64,000 nucleotides of DNA from an uncultured Lachnospiraceae bacterium (GTDB taxonomy: Bacteria > Bacillota > Clostridia > Lachnospirales > Lachnospiraceae). The position numbers were made by a program, and so were the translations under genes. The DNA lies in the NCBI GenBank assembly GCA_910578795.1, contig CAJTSD010000003.1, forward strand, positions 1 through 64,000, read 5' to 3'. Positions 7,812-16,893 of the stretch are shown piece by piece (position 1 is the stretch's first letter; every line of letters starts with the position of its first letter). Under the pieces are notes generated by a model, which made no database searches, was not told where the DNA came from, and was given only the letters and a program-made list of their open reading frames with translations.

Positions 7812-8453
7812 CTAACTCCGAAAAATAATATATTTATAGATTGGATTGCCAATTGATGAAAACTTCTCCTCGTATTCCGTCATAATGTTCCCTACAAGCA
7901 TTTTTTCATCATGGTGCAGATCTCTTGTCACTGCCTCAAGCTGCCAGCCCGCAGGCTCAAGTTCCCCAAGTGCAAAGTCAAACAAATCCATGTTGTCCGT
8001 CTTAAATTCGATTCTCCCGTCCTTTGCTAAAATGGCATCATACCGCGCCAGGAATTGTCTTGAGGGCAGCCGCCTTTTTGCATGTCTGTCCTTTGGCCAC
8101 GGGTCTGAAAAATTCAAGTAGATTTTTGCAACCTCTCCCATGTCAAAAGCCTCACAAATGTCCTCCGCATCCATACGGATAAACCGCAGATTCGATAACT
8201 CGTGTTCCTCCATTTTCTGAATTGCCCGCAAAAGCACCGTCGAGTATTTCTCAATTCCAACATAATTGATATCCGGATTTGCAGCAGCCAAATCCATCAT
8301 AAAACGCCCTTTTCCCATGCCAATCTCAATTTGCAATGGATGGTCATTGCCAAAAACCGCATTCCATTTTCCTTTATATTCAAAGGGTTCATGCACCACA
8401 AAACGGCTGTCCGCAATTATCTCCCTTGAACCAGTCACATTCCTAAGTCTCAT
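7812..8453 (-). CDS. trmB: tRNA (guanine-N7-)-methyltransferase
   Basis: TrmB places N7-methyl on G46 in the variable loop of tRNAs, using SAM. The 213-residue length is normal. Family signatures are all present: IEIGMGKGRF (SAM loop, residues about 43-52), NFSDPWPKDRHAKRRL (catalytic/tRNA-binding) and the C-terminal TEYEEKF...GNPIYK. The ATG follows AGGAG by five to six bases. It stands alone, convergent with the 7415 gene and divergent from the carboxypeptidase gene. Confidence 0.97.
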   Translation of the reverse strand: MRLRNVTGSREIIADSRFVVHEPFEYKGKWNAVFGNDHPLQIEIGMGKGRFMMDLAAANPDINYVGIEKYSTVLLRAIQKMEEHELSNLRFIRMDAEDICEAFDMGEVAKIYLNFSDPWPKDRHAKRRLPSRQFLARYDAILAKDGRIEFKTDNMDLFDFALGELEPAGWQLEAVTRDLHHDEKMLVGNIMTEYEEKFSSIGNPIYKYIIFRS

Positions 8454-8732
8454 GTAATTCTCCTTTTTGCATTTTTATCCACAGGTTTTTGTCAAACCTC
8501 ATTACTTGTCCACATTATTTTACTCCCTGTACCTTTTTTTGTCATTAAAAATATTGTATTAATACACTCGCCTTCTATATATCCAAAGTGGTGTATCATT
8601 TTTACGTTCGTACTATTTTATATAAATTTTAGAAATAAACCACTTTGTTTTTTAGTTACATTTTTTTTGAAATAGTGTACAATCTAATTAATAATATGCC
8701 AAAAATTTAAAAGCTTAAAAAGGACACTAAAA
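8454..8732. promoter_or_regulatory. Divergent control region between trmB and the carboxypeptidase gene
   Basis: A + strand promoter is likely at 8667-8695 (TTGAAA, 17 bp, AATAAT), 38 bp from the ATG. The region also holds a perfect 12-bp palindrome TGTATTAATACA (8555-8566) and an inverted repeat AAAGTGGT/ACCACTTT (8585-8592, 8639-8646). No gene is seen. Confidence 0.45.
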
Positions 8733-10334
8733 ATGAAAGCAACAAAATTTATGTATCACTTTCTATCGCTCCTTGCCGCAATCACACTGCTCATTACAAG
8801 CCCAGCTTTTACAGTCTGTGCCGCTGAACCCGACCGCGAAGCAGAGCGGGAAGAACACAAAACGCTGCCGATACAGACAGACACAATTGAAAACTGGCCA
8901 AAAGGTCCCGCGATTGGTGCACGTTCTGCGATTCTTATGGAGATGAACACACATACAATACTATATGCCAAAAATATTCACGAAAAAAATTATCCCGCCA
9001 GTACCACGAAAATACTGACGTGCCTGCTTGCCATGCAAAACTGCACAATGGATGAAACCGTCAGCTTTTCCTATGATTCCATTCATGATGTACCCCTTGA
9101 CGGCTCCAAGTTAGGCGATGTTGACGAAAGCGACAAATTGACAATGGAGCAGGCTCTTTACTGCGTTCTCGTGAAATCTGCAAACGAAGTGGCAAGTGCA
9201 GTCGGAGAACATGTTGCCGAAAAACTCCACTTAGCAGACGAAAACCAGAAACCAATTGATGCCTTTGCCGATCTGATGAATCAAAAATCAGCAGAGCTTG
9301 GCTGTCAAAACACCCACTTTGTAAATGCCAACGGACTTTACGACGACAACCATTATACAACTGCATATGATTTGGCACTCATTGGATGTGAATTTTTTAA
9401 CAATGAATTGCTTTGTAAAATGTCCTCCACCCCGCAATATCATTTTCGCCTGAATCCTACGGATGAGGACGAGCGGTGGATGACCTCAAAAAATCAGCTA
9501 TACAAGGGAAAGCCTTACGAATACAGCTATCTTCTCGGTAGTAAAACAGGCTTTGTTTCACAGTCCCGGCAAACCCTCATTTCTGCTGCGGAAAAAAACG
9601 GAATGAAGCTTGTCTGCGTGATATTTGGTGAAGAAACGCCTTATCAATTTGAAGATACAATTGCTCTTTTTCAATACGGTTTCGAAAATTTCCAAAGATT
9701 ATCCGTTAGTGAAAATGAAACAAAATACAAAATTATCACAGGCGATTTATTTGACACGGACAATGACCTGTTCGGCGATTCCACTCCCTTAATGTCAATG
9801 GAAGACAACAGTTATGTAATTCTGCCAAACACAGCGGATTTCACCGACACCGTTTCGAAACTTGACTATGGAAGCCAATCCGTTCAAGATGGTCAGGATG
9901 TTATTGCAACAATAAATTATACCTATTCTGGTACACCTGTAGGCAGCTGCCGAATTATTTTTTCGAAATCAGGCAAAACAGACTTTACATTTGCGCTTGG
10001 TGATTCCATTCCTGACATCGCAGAGATTACGAAAAAAAACGAAAATGCTACCCAAGATAAAACCAGCGTTTCGAACGATGTAAATAAAGTCATTTTTATC
10101 AATGTGCAGAATGTAATTATTGGACTCCTCGTCCTGGCAGCGCTTGCAATACTTATTTTATTCATTATCTCTGTATTGAAAAGCTACAATTTTTCATCAA
10201 GAGGGCAGAGCAGCAAACGCAGAAGAAAGCGCAAGCAGGAAAGCCGCCTGGAGCGGCTGCAGTCCTTCCGGCGCAGAATGCGGGAACGAAAACATCAACG
10301 GCAAAAAAGGAAAGCATATAAAAAAAGAAAATAA
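8733..10334 (+). CDS. Serine-type D-Ala-D-Ala carboxypeptidase (penicillin-binding protein, DacA/DacF type)
   Basis: This S11-family enzyme trims the terminal D-Ala from cell-wall pentapeptides. A signal peptide (1-30, ending VCAAE) is followed by the catalytic triad motifs STTK (90-93), SAN (149-151) and KTG (271-273). A beta-rich domain follows (about 310-430), then one membrane helix (about 455-485) and a cytoplasmic tail of about 45 residues, almost half Arg/Lys. That C-terminal helix plus basic tail replaces the amphipathic anchor of classical PBP5. The ATG follows AAAGGA. A strong hairpin terminator ends the transcript. Confidence 0.93.
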   Translation: MKATKFMYHFLSLLAAITLLITSPAFTVCAAEPDREAEREEHKTLPIQTDTIENWPKGPAIGARSAILMEMNTHTILYAKNIHEKNYPASTTKILTCLLAMQNCTMDETVSFSYDSIHDVPLDGSKLGDVDESDKLTMEQALYCVLVKSANEVASAVGEHVAEKLHLADENQKPIDAFADLMNQKSAELGCQNTHFVNANGLYDDNHYTTAYDLALIGCEFFNNELLCKMSSTPQYHFRLNPTDEDERWMTSKNQLYKGKPYEYSYLLGSKTGFVSQSRQTLISAAEKNGMKLVCVIFGEETPYQFEDTIALFQYGFENFQRLSVSENETKYKIITGDLFDTDNDLFGDSTPLMSMEDNSYVILPNTADFTDTVSKLDYGSQSVQDGQDVIATINYTYSGTPVGSCRIIFSKSGKTDFTFALGDSIPDIAEITKKNENATQDKTSVSNDVNKVIFINVQNVIIGLLVLAALAILILFIISVLKSYNFSSRGQSSKRRRKRKQESRLERLQSFRRRMRERKHQRQKRKAYKKRK

Positions 10335-10336
10335 AA

Positions 10337-10377
10337 AGAGAAAGAAGGCACGATTACGGTCGGTGCCTTCTTTCTCT
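10337..10377. terminator. Bidirectional terminator
   Basis: A 15-bp perfect stem (AGAGAAAGAAGGCAC with its complement, 10337-10351 and 10363-10377) separates two convergent genes. It covers the last codons and stop of the exonuclease gene, so its arginine-rich tail is partly dictated by the stem. Confidence 0.8.
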
Positions 10378-11307
10378 TCTGCCTTCCCGAATTTGATTTC
10401 TTTTTGCAATAATATCATTCACGGTTTCCGCATTTACCTGTTTCATGGTTTTTACCACAAAAACTTTATCCTTTTCGGACTTCTTCATTCGGATTTTTCC
10501 TTTAATATTGCCATGTTTGGGACAAACCATAACAGAATAATAACTTTTCCCGTTATTTGAAAACCACGGTACTTTTTTCCTGGTTTTTGTGCCGCAAAGA
10601 AAGCATTTTGTGGAAACTACATCCTTATCATTCATCGCCGAAAGCTTATTGATAAATTCACGCGAAATATATTTTGCATAATCATCAAATACTACATTGA
10701 TTTCCTCAGCCTTATTTTGCGGCAAATGGTACGTGTCAAAGGAATAATTTTTTAATACGCCTTCCACAGACGCTACCCTTTTGAAAACTTCCGCGGTATA
10801 AACTGCATCCGCATCCGCACGGTGAAAAGGCACCTCTTCCGTAATCTGTAAAAACTCAACAGCATATTGAAGCATGCGCCGCTTCTTTTTATCCTCATAT
10901 GCAATACTGAACAGCTTTTGCACATCATAATACTTCATCGGGATTTTTGACAAACCTGGCAGCTTGTAAAAATCCATATTTTTTTGGAGCTCTGTCAAAT
11001 CAAGGCTTCCCCACGTGCAGAAAATGTAATCCTCACCACACCAACGCACAAAATCCGCAGCGACTTCGTTAAAACTCCGACAATCCTGCAGCTCCTTCAT
11101 ACTGATATGGACAAGCTGTCCCGTTACCTGATTCATGCGGTCATAAACCTGCGGCTTTATTAATTCATGAAAGCTGCCGACTTCTATCATCTTACTATTT
11201 AATTTTATCGCTCCAATTTCTATAATTTCAAACATAAGCCCGCTTTCGAGCTTTGTCTTTAAATTATCTGCCTGATTCCATTCCAAATCTAATATAATAT
11301 AATTCAT
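10354..11307 (-). CDS. DEDDh 3'-5' exonuclease (RNase T/ERI-like) with zinc-ribbon tail
   Basis: The start is ATG 11307 after GGAAGA; an ATG ten codons upstream is less well placed. Residues 1-180 are an exonuclease fold: Exo I in IILDLEW with downstream EIIEIGAIK, Exo II in WGSLDLTEL, Exo III in FHRADADA (H-x4-D). This is the KapD/ERI1-like subgroup that acts on RNA or single-stranded DNA ends. Residues about 225-265 contain CFLCGTKT...CPKHG, a probable zinc site. The last residues (EGRRERRHRP) are encoded by the terminator stem. Its substrate is not known. Confidence 0.85.
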   Translation of the reverse strand: MNYIILDLEWNQADNLKTKLESGLMFEIIEIGAIKLNSKMIEVGSFHELIKPQVYDRMNQVTGQLVHISMKELQDCRSFNEVAADFVRWCGEDYIFCTWGSLDLTELQKNMDFYKLPGLSKIPMKYYDVQKLFSIAYEDKKKRRMLQYAVEFLQITEEVPFHRADADAVYTAEVFKRVASVEGVLKNYSFDTYHLPQNKAEEINVVFDDYAKYISREFINKLSAMNDKDVVSTKCFLCGTKTRKKVPWFSNNGKSYYSVMVCPKHGNIKGKIRMKKSEKDKVFVVKTMKQVNAETVNDIIAKRNQIREGRRERRHRP

Positions 11308-11370
11308 TAACATCTTCCATTCTTGTCTAACCTGCATCCCCTTAACAGGAAATGAGAATAAATTATTTGT

Positions 11371-11434
11371 TTATAATAGTTAGAATAACACACATTTCCT
11401 ATTTCCACAACTATTATAACACGAAATGCATCAT
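11371..11434 (-). promoter_or_regulatory. Promoter region of the exonuclease gene with 11-bp inverted repeat
   Basis: TTATAATAGTT (11371-11381) and AACTATTATAA (11409-11419) are perfect inverted repeats; each contains a TATAAT. On the minus strand the second gives an extended -10 (TG-T-TATAAT) four bases after ATGATGCATTTC (11434-11423). That is the third copy of the motif-plus-minus-10 arrangement. Confidence 0.5.
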
Positions 11435-11455
11435 CCTCGTTCCTGTACAGATTCA

Positions 11456-11773
11456 TCAGTAATCAGGTCTCTCCCACTGATACTGCTCCATATTTACATA
11501 TCCGTCAACCAATTCCACACCCTCCGCTTTGAGCAGCTCCACCTGCCGATTTCCGCCTCCAAATACAAAAGCATCTGAAACCCTGCCCTCCTTATTGACG
11601 ACACGGTAGCAGGGAATATTGTCCGGATCAGGATTCACATGCAGCGCATATCCGACTACCCGCGCCCACCGCTTATTTCCCGCAAGCGCCGCTACCTGTC
11701 CGTATGTCGCTACCTGTCCGTAAGGAATTTGTTTTACAACCTCATATATCTTTTCAAACGCGGACTGTTCCAT
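11456..11773 (-). CDS. MGMT-family (alkyltransferase-like) DNA-repair protein
   Basis: The protein is the C-terminal DNA-binding/active-site domain of O6-methylguanine-DNA methyltransferases without the usual N-terminal domain. Motifs: YGQVATYGQVA (helix-turn-helix with recognition helix), RARVVGYALH-like segment, and IPCYRVV at the active site. The cysteine acceptor is kept but the canonical PCHR is PCYR, a form common in short family members; transfer activity is uncertain. The start at MEQSAF (ATG 11773) matches the family; an in-frame ATG at 11818 would add 15 residues. It follows the ABC genes closely and may be part of that operon. Confidence 0.85.
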   Translation of the reverse strand: MEQSAFEKIYEVVKQIPYGQVATYGQVAALAGNKRWARVVGYALHVNPDPDNIPCYRVVNKEGRVSDAFVFGGGNRQVELLKAEGVELVDGYVNMEQYQWERPDY

Positions 11774-11826
11774 AAAATCAGCACTGCTCCTTTCACAACG
11801 GTCCCTTTTTAATTTCATCTGTCTGT

Positions 11827-12456
11827 TTATCGTTCCTTAAGCCCCTCATTTTCAGAATGTGACAAATCAACAATCCGTGTTGCAATCCGTTCTGCCAAAT
11901 GCTGATTATGGGTGACTGCGACAATACCCATATTGCGTTTTTCTGCTTCTGCCAAAACCACGTTCCAAATCTGCGCCTGCGTAATGACATCCAGCATGGT
12001 ACTGATTTCATCGCAAATCAAATAATCGGCGCCGCTCATCAAGGCGCGCGCCACGCAAAACCTTTGCAGTTCACCGCCTGAAAGTTCATGAGGAAAACGA
12101 TCAAGCCATGCCTGTTCAATGCCAAAAGTGTCGAACAGCTCCTGACGCAACATCCCACCTTCCTCCAGCACACGTTTCATCCTCCACCGCGGATTGACTG
12201 CTTTTTCGGGATGCTGGTAAATGAGCTGGACAGGGCAGACGCCGCTTTTCGGCAGAGGATTATTTTCCAGCAAAATCTGTCCTTTTATGGGATTGAGATA
12301 ACCTGACAACAGCATTGCAAGCGTTGATTTTCCATATCCACTCGGCGCAAATACGGCAATACATTCCCCCTTCTCCACCTTGAGGGTCCGGTTTTCAAGA
12401 ATCCACGGTTGTTTATTATTGTAACGGAAATATATATTTTTTGCCTCAAGAGCCAC
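11827..12456 (-). CDS. ABC transporter ATPase, second subunit (NikE/DppF type)
   Basis: This nucleotide-binding subunit has Walker A APSGYGKST (residues about 38-46), signature LSGGE, Walker B YLICDE and a final H-loop VTHN. It starts at GTG 12456 after GAGGTG and overlaps the preceding ATPase gene by 11 bp. At 209 residues it lacks the C-terminal oligopeptide-HPY extension of its partner, as NikE-like subunits do. The alanine-proline Walker A (APSG) and the unusual DEISTMLD in place of DEPTSALD are mild variants. It is the last gene of the five-gene transporter set after larEBC. Confidence 0.88.
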   Translation of the reverse strand: MALEAKNIYFRYNNKQPWILENRTLKVEKGECIAVFAPSGYGKSTLAMLLSGYLNPIKGQILLENNPLPKSGVCPVQLIYQHPEKAVNPRWRMKRVLEEGGMLRQELFDTFGIEQAWLDRFPHELSGGELQRFCVARALMSGADYLICDEISTMLDVITQAQIWNVVLAEAEKRNMGIVAVTHNQHLAERIATRIVDLSHSENEGLKER

Positions 12457-13399
12457 AATAACACCTCACTTCCCCGCCCCGCACTTCGCGTACCGGGGGA
12501 ATTTTTTCCATGCACTGCGCCGTTTTGTAAGGGCAGCGCGGGGCGAACAGACAGCCGTTCAGAAGCTTTCCCGCATAAGGCTGAAAACCCTCAATCGGTG
12601 TAAAACTGTTTTGCGGCAATGCGCTCCATAACGCTTTTGTATATGGATGCCGCAGCGCATCAAGCCCTTTTTTAAAGTCAGACGCGGGAGCTGATTCTAC
12701 GGTTGTGCCTGCATAAAACACAGCAACTTTGTCCGCAAATGCAACTGCCAAATCAATATCATGTGTTATTAAAATAACCGCCTTTCCCTCATCCGCCATT
12801 TCACGAAACAGCCGCAGCGCTTCCAATGCCTGGTTAAGACTCATTCCAGGCGTCGGCTCGTCCGCAATAATCAGCTGTGCATCTGTGATTAGCGCAGTAG
12901 ACACCAAAACACGTCTTGCCATACCCCCGGAAAGCTGAAACGGATAAAGCTGCGACGTTTTATCAGGTAGCCCAAAACGTTTCAAAAGCGCTTTTCGTTT
13001 TTCTACTTGCCACGGTTTACGGTGTCCGTCCACCTGTGCGCCCACCTTCATTAACGGATCCAGGAAAGTAACCGACTGCGGCACAAGCGCAATTTCCGTT
13101 CCCCGAAGCTGTTCCTGCCGCGCAGCTGTCAGTTCCTTCCCCTTATAGTGTAAATGTCCGCGCACTGTGGCGTTATCAGGCAGGATTCCTAAAATAGCGG
13201 AAGCCAGTAAGCTTTTACCGGAACCAGAGGATCCAGCCACAGCAACGATTTCTCCGGGGGATACGGTTAAATGAAGATCTGAAATGACCTGTAAATCGGT
13301 CTGTTTTAATCCTTGATATAAACTTATTCCATGCACATACCTCCGGAAGGAAACAGACAAATCATGAAGTTCAAGCAATGTTCCTTTTTTTTGCTCCAT
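12446..13399 (-). CDS. ABC transporter ATPase, first subunit (NikD/DppD type)
   Basis: The start is ATG 13399, behind GGAGGGGAG; the longer frame upstream lacks a site. Walker A GSSGSGKS, signature LSGGMARR, Walker B LIIADEPT and switch ITHD are intact. The C-terminal about 60 residues (LNGCLFAPRCPYKTAQC) are the oligopeptide/dipeptide-type extension with a four-cysteine pattern. With the next gene it forms the heterodimeric motor of a peptide/nickel importer. Confidence 0.9.
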   Translation of the reverse strand: MEQKKGTLLELHDLSVSFRRYVHGISLYQGLKQTDLQVISDLHLTVSPGEIVAVAGSSGSGKSLLASAILGILPDNATVRGHLHYKGKELTAARQEQLRGTEIALVPQSVTFLDPLMKVGAQVDGHRKPWQVEKRKALLKRFGLPDKTSQLYPFQLSGGMARRVLVSTALITDAQLIIADEPTPGMSLNQALEALRLFREMADEGKAVILITHDIDLAVAFADKVAVFYAGTTVESAPASDFKKGLDALRHPYTKALWSALPQNSFTPIEGFQPYAGKLLNGCLFAPRCPYKTAQCMEKIPPVREVRGGEVRCYCGS

Positions 13400-13412
13400 A
13401 ATATCTCCCCTC

Positions 13413-14249
13413 CTACCGCTGCGCGCTATATGGGTCAATAATCATCCGCAGCTGCTCACCCAATTGATCCACCAACAGCACTATCAGCACAAGAACAAGT
13501 CCGGGCAGTACCGCCAGCCACCACATTCCGGCTGACAGATACCGCATACTCTCCGAAAGAATAATCCCAATCGCAGGCTGTTCAGGAGAAAGACCGAATC
13601 CCAAAAAGGAAATCGATGCTTCATGCAGAATCGCATGTGGAAGCATCAGGACTAATCCCACAAAAAACTGTGGTATCAGATGGGGCAGCAAATGATGTGT
13701 CATAATCCACCCTTCTGATTTCCCAAGCTTACGGGACACAGCCACATACTGTTGCGTGCGAAGCTGCAAAACCTCACTGCGAATTAAACGGGCAAGACTG
13801 CACCAATGGGTAGCGGAAATTCCAATTAGCAAACCTTTTAACCCACGTCCAAGTGCAAATGAAATCAATATAATCAAAATGGTATGAGGCACACTCATCA
13901 CCAGGTCAATGATCCAGTTCACAAAAGCATCCGCATATTTGGAACCTGAAGCAGCCATAATACCCACAAATACTGCAATTACCGCACTAATCAGAGAAGC
14001 GGCAAGACCTATTGTCATACTGACAGACAGTCCTTTCAGCGTACGCAAAAAAAGATCCCGTCCGAGTGCATCCGTACCAAAAAGATGCTCCCACGAAGGC
14101 GGCTGCTTTGCATTCAGAAAACTGCCGGCGGCTGTCCCATCAGGAATCAAAATTCCGAACATATATACGAAAGCCAAACTCACTGCTATTATAATGCTCA
14201 AACTCACAACCTTTGTGCGGCTGTTTATGGAACGACGTTGTACTTTCAT
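13413..14249 (-). CDS. ABC transporter permease (NikC/DppC type)
   Basis: About six membrane helices. The N-terminal membrane segment (VSLSIIIAVSLAFVYMFG) is followed by the family motif HLFGTDALGRDLF. The inner-membrane EAA loop region is HEASISFLGFGLSPEQPAIG, whose long form is diagnostic of the DppC/NikC permeases. The start at ATG 14249 touches the stop of the upstream permease gene (TGA-A-ATG), so translation is coupled. Confidence 0.9.
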   Translation of the reverse strand: MKVQRRSINSRTKVVSLSIIIAVSLAFVYMFGILIPDGTAAGSFLNAKQPPSWEHLFGTDALGRDLFLRTLKGLSVSMTIGLAASLISAVIAVFVGIMAASGSKYADAFVNWIIDLVMSVPHTILIILISFALGRGLKGLLIGISATHWCSLARLIRSEVLQLRTQQYVAVSRKLGKSEGWIMTHHLLPHLIPQFFVGLVLMLPHAILHEASISFLGFGLSPEQPAIGIILSESMRYLSAGMWWLAVLPGLVLVLIVLLVDQLGEQLRMIIDPYSAQR

Positions 14250-14250
14250 T

Positions 14251-15243
14251 TCAACCAAACTCCCGTATTCGCGGATCAATTACACCATATAATATATTTG
14301 CAGCCATATTTCCGATACAGACAAACAAGACGGAAAATAGCGTTATTCCAAGAAGCAGCGGAACATCGCCGTTCAAACCCGCAGCCGACACCGCACTTCC
14401 AAGTCCCGGATAGCTGAACACATTTTCTGCTATAACCGATCCCCCAAACAGCTCCGCAAATGATGCGAACTGCAAGGTCAGCGCAGGGAAAAGAATATTG
14501 CGCAGTCCATGACGGCGAAAAATTGTCCATTTCCCCTCCCCCCGTGCATGCGCAAACAATACATAATCACTGTTCAGGACATCAATCAGCTTTTGGCGCG
14601 TATGCAAGGCAATATTGGAAAAAGACAGAAAGCTAAGTGTAAAAGCAGGCAAAATAAGATGATGAACCCGCTGTCCGATTGTAACATCCTCTCCACGCAC
14701 GCCAATCGGTGCGGAAAATCCAATTGGAAACCATTTCAGCCAAACGGAAAATATCAAAAGGAACACAAGCCCTAACCAAAAAGAAGGAATACAACTGAGA
14801 ATATAACAACACTTTTTCAGAATTTTATCCACCCATCTGTTCTCATACATCCCCATAAAGCATCCAACCCCAAAACCAATTACTCCGGACAGCAGCCACG
14901 CGCAGAGCATCAATGCCAGCGAATTCCAAAACCGTTCACCGATAATGCCTGCAACAGGTCTGCGGTAGAGCGCCGATTCGCCCAAATTACCCTGCAGTAC
15001 CTCGGACAGCCAGCCAAGATAACGTTCCACAGGTGGTTTGTTCACGCCCCAATATTCCTCAATTTCTACCCGCTGCTGTGGCGAAACGGCTGTCCCAAGT
15101 CCGATAATATACTGCTGCACCGGATCCATCGGCGATGCACTGACAAGCACAAAAGAAACCACACTTACCGCAAACAGCAGCGAAATCATCCGAATGCTAT
15201 ATGTCATCAAAATACGAAGACTCCGCTTTAATACTTCTTTCAT
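14251..15243 (-). CDS. ABC transporter permease (NikB/DppB type)
   Basis: The DppB/NikB architecture is present: one N-terminal helix, then an extracytoplasmic loop with WGVNKPPVERYLGWL and GNLGESALYRR, five more helices, and the EAA-like segment GGSVIAENVFSYPGLG. The start ATG 15243 follows GGTGGAAG; another ATG is two codons upstream. It is translationally coupled to the next permease. Together with the binding protein it would import a small peptide or a nickel complex. Confidence 0.9.
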   Translation of the reverse strand: MKEVLKRSLRILMTYSIRMISLLFAVSVVSFVLVSASPMDPVQQYIIGLGTAVSPQQRVEIEEYWGVNKPPVERYLGWLSEVLQGNLGESALYRRPVAGIIGERFWNSLALMLCAWLLSGVIGFGVGCFMGMYENRWVDKILKKCCYILSCIPSFWLGLVFLLIFSVWLKWFPIGFSAPIGVRGEDVTIGQRVHHLILPAFTLSFLSFSNIALHTRQKLIDVLNSDYVLFAHARGEGKWTIFRRHGLRNILFPALTLQFASFAELFGGSVIAENVFSYPGLGSAVSAAGLNGDVPLLLGITLFSVLFVCIGNMAANILYGVIDPRIREFG

Positions 15244-15263
15244 GAACATCTTCCACCTTACTG

Positions 15264-16883
15264 TTAATGTTTTTCCCAAGCCCATTCCTGCAAATTCTGA
15301 ATCAGAGGCAGCCCGTGACCATGACCATGAATCGGCTGTTCACCAATGAAAAGTCCGTCACGGACATAGGTCACATGGTCTAAATTGACAATCCAAACCC
15401 AGGGGCACTCTCCCTGCATAGACGTTCCGGTCATACCGTCCCACTGTGCCTTTTTCCAGTTTTCATTTGCTTCCTCAACAGTCAGTGCCGCAAGTGCGGC
15501 ATCTAAATAGCGGTCTGTCACATCACTCATATAGCCTTCCGGATTGTAAAAATCGTCTGCCAAAGCACCATCGGAACGATACAGATAATACGTTTCATTG
15601 GGAATCGCAGAGCCCCAGCCCATCATAACCGCATCAGAAAACATCCGCTGCATAATTTCGTCCCAGCTTATGCCCTCCACGTTAATCTGAATCCCTAGCG
15701 CTTTCACCTGCTCCGCAGCAGCAACGGCGACTGCCTGACGCACCGAATCACCGGAAGGGTAGATACAGGAGAATTCTGCCTTCAGACCATTTTTCTCAAC
15801 AATGCCGTCACCGTCTGTATCTTCCCAGCCTGCGTCTGCAAGCAGTTGTTTGGCATATGGAACGTTTGTTTCTATTACAACCTCCGGATTATTCCAAGGC
15901 ATACCGTCATTTTCAGAATAAGCAGGTCTTCCAAAGCCATTCAAAACGATATCCGCAACCTGCTGACGGTCAATGCCATAGGCAATCGCCTGACGGATTT
16001 CAAGATTACAGGTCACATCATTACCAATAGACGCACCGCTTGGCGTAGTCTTTCCTTCATTCGGCAAAACAGGCAGCGTGAAACCACGGTTATCTGCGGA
16101 GGGTATCGCCTCAATATGATAACCGTCAACTTCTGTCGTGCCAAGTGTCGCGGTAGAGTACGAGGCGTCAACTTCTCCTGCCAAAACAGCAGCGAGCGCA
16201 GCGTCTTCGGACATGAAAACAACAGTAACATTTTTGATTGCGGGAATGTCGCCATAATAGGTTTCATTTACTTGAAATAATATCTGTTCCTGCGGCATCC
16301 ATTCCACGAGTTGATAGGGACCAGAGCCAACAGGGTTCATACCATAATTTTCATCATAGGCGTGCTCGGGCACAATTCCAACAGAGGCAAGTGTATTAAG
16401 AAATATGGATGTCGGTTGTGTCAGGGTAACCACAACGGTTGTGTCATCCTGGGCAACTGCGCTCTCCATGTAGGTCAGGTCAATCGAACCCCGCGCCGCC
16501 TTTGCCGTTTCCAGGGTGAACGCAATGTCTGCTGCCGTCACCTTTTCGCCGTCCGTAAAATATGCGTCATCGCGAATGATAAACGTCCATGTCAGACCGT
16601 CGGGGGAGAGGGTGTAGTCTGTGGCAAGGTCGTTTTCAAAGGTCAAATCGGCAGTGTATTTTACAAGCGTACTTTGGACAATCGGCGAATTGCCGTGTCC
16701 CCATCCCTGTGTCGGATCAAGCGTTTCGGGCTCGGAGCCGATGGCAATGACAACGCTGTCTTTTGCCGTTTCGACACGCATACTTTCCTGTGTGGTTGCT
16801 TCAGAGGGATTTCCGCAAGCTGTTATTGATATCATCAGTATCAGTGATAAAAGGATTGTCAGTATCTTTTTGAAATGCATCAT
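15264..16883 (-). CDS. Solute-binding lipoprotein, family 5 (NikA/DppA type), probable nickel or nickel-chelate binder
   Basis: A signal peptide with lipobox TAC (lipid-anchored cysteine about residue 23) precedes a family 5 binding protein. Features: SEPETLDPTQGWGHGNSP, YTLSPDGLTWTFIIRDDAYF and the YGIDRQQVADIVL segment. The ATG pair at 16883/16880 follows AAAGGA. Its position 10 bp after larC in one operon is the main reason to propose nickel over peptide as substrate; the protein itself does not prove it. The segment near the C-terminus, CPWVWIVNLDHVTYV, and an HGHGHGLP stretch could contribute ligands. Confidence 0.85.
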   Translation of the reverse strand: MMHFKKILTILLSLILMISITACGNPSEATTQESMRVETAKDSVVIAIGSEPETLDPTQGWGHGNSPIVQSTLVKYTADLTFENDLATDYTLSPDGLTWTFIIRDDAYFTDGEKVTAADIAFTLETAKAARGSIDLTYMESAVAQDDTTVVVTLTQPTSIFLNTLASVGIVPEHAYDENYGMNPVGSGPYQLVEWMPQEQILFQVNETYYGDIPAIKNVTVVFMSEDAALAAVLAGEVDASYSTATLGTTEVDGYHIEAIPSADNRGFTLPVLPNEGKTTPSGASIGNDVTCNLEIRQAIAYGIDRQQVADIVLNGFGRPAYSENDGMPWNNPEVVIETNVPYAKQLLADAGWEDTDGDGIVEKNGLKAEFSCIYPSGDSVRQAVAVAAAEQVKALGIQINVEGISWDEIMQRMFSDAVMMGWGSAIPNETYYLYRSDGALADDFYNPEGYMSDVTDRYLDAALAALTVEEANENWKKAQWDGMTGTSMQGECPWVWIVNLDHVTYVRDGLFIGEQPIHGHGHGLPLIQNLQEWAWEKH

Positions 16884-16893
16884 TAAAATCCTT

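Noticed and set aside
8555..8566. Palindrome TGTATTAATACA as a definite operator
   Set aside because: A single AT-rich copy with no second instance seen; kept only as a note in the control region.
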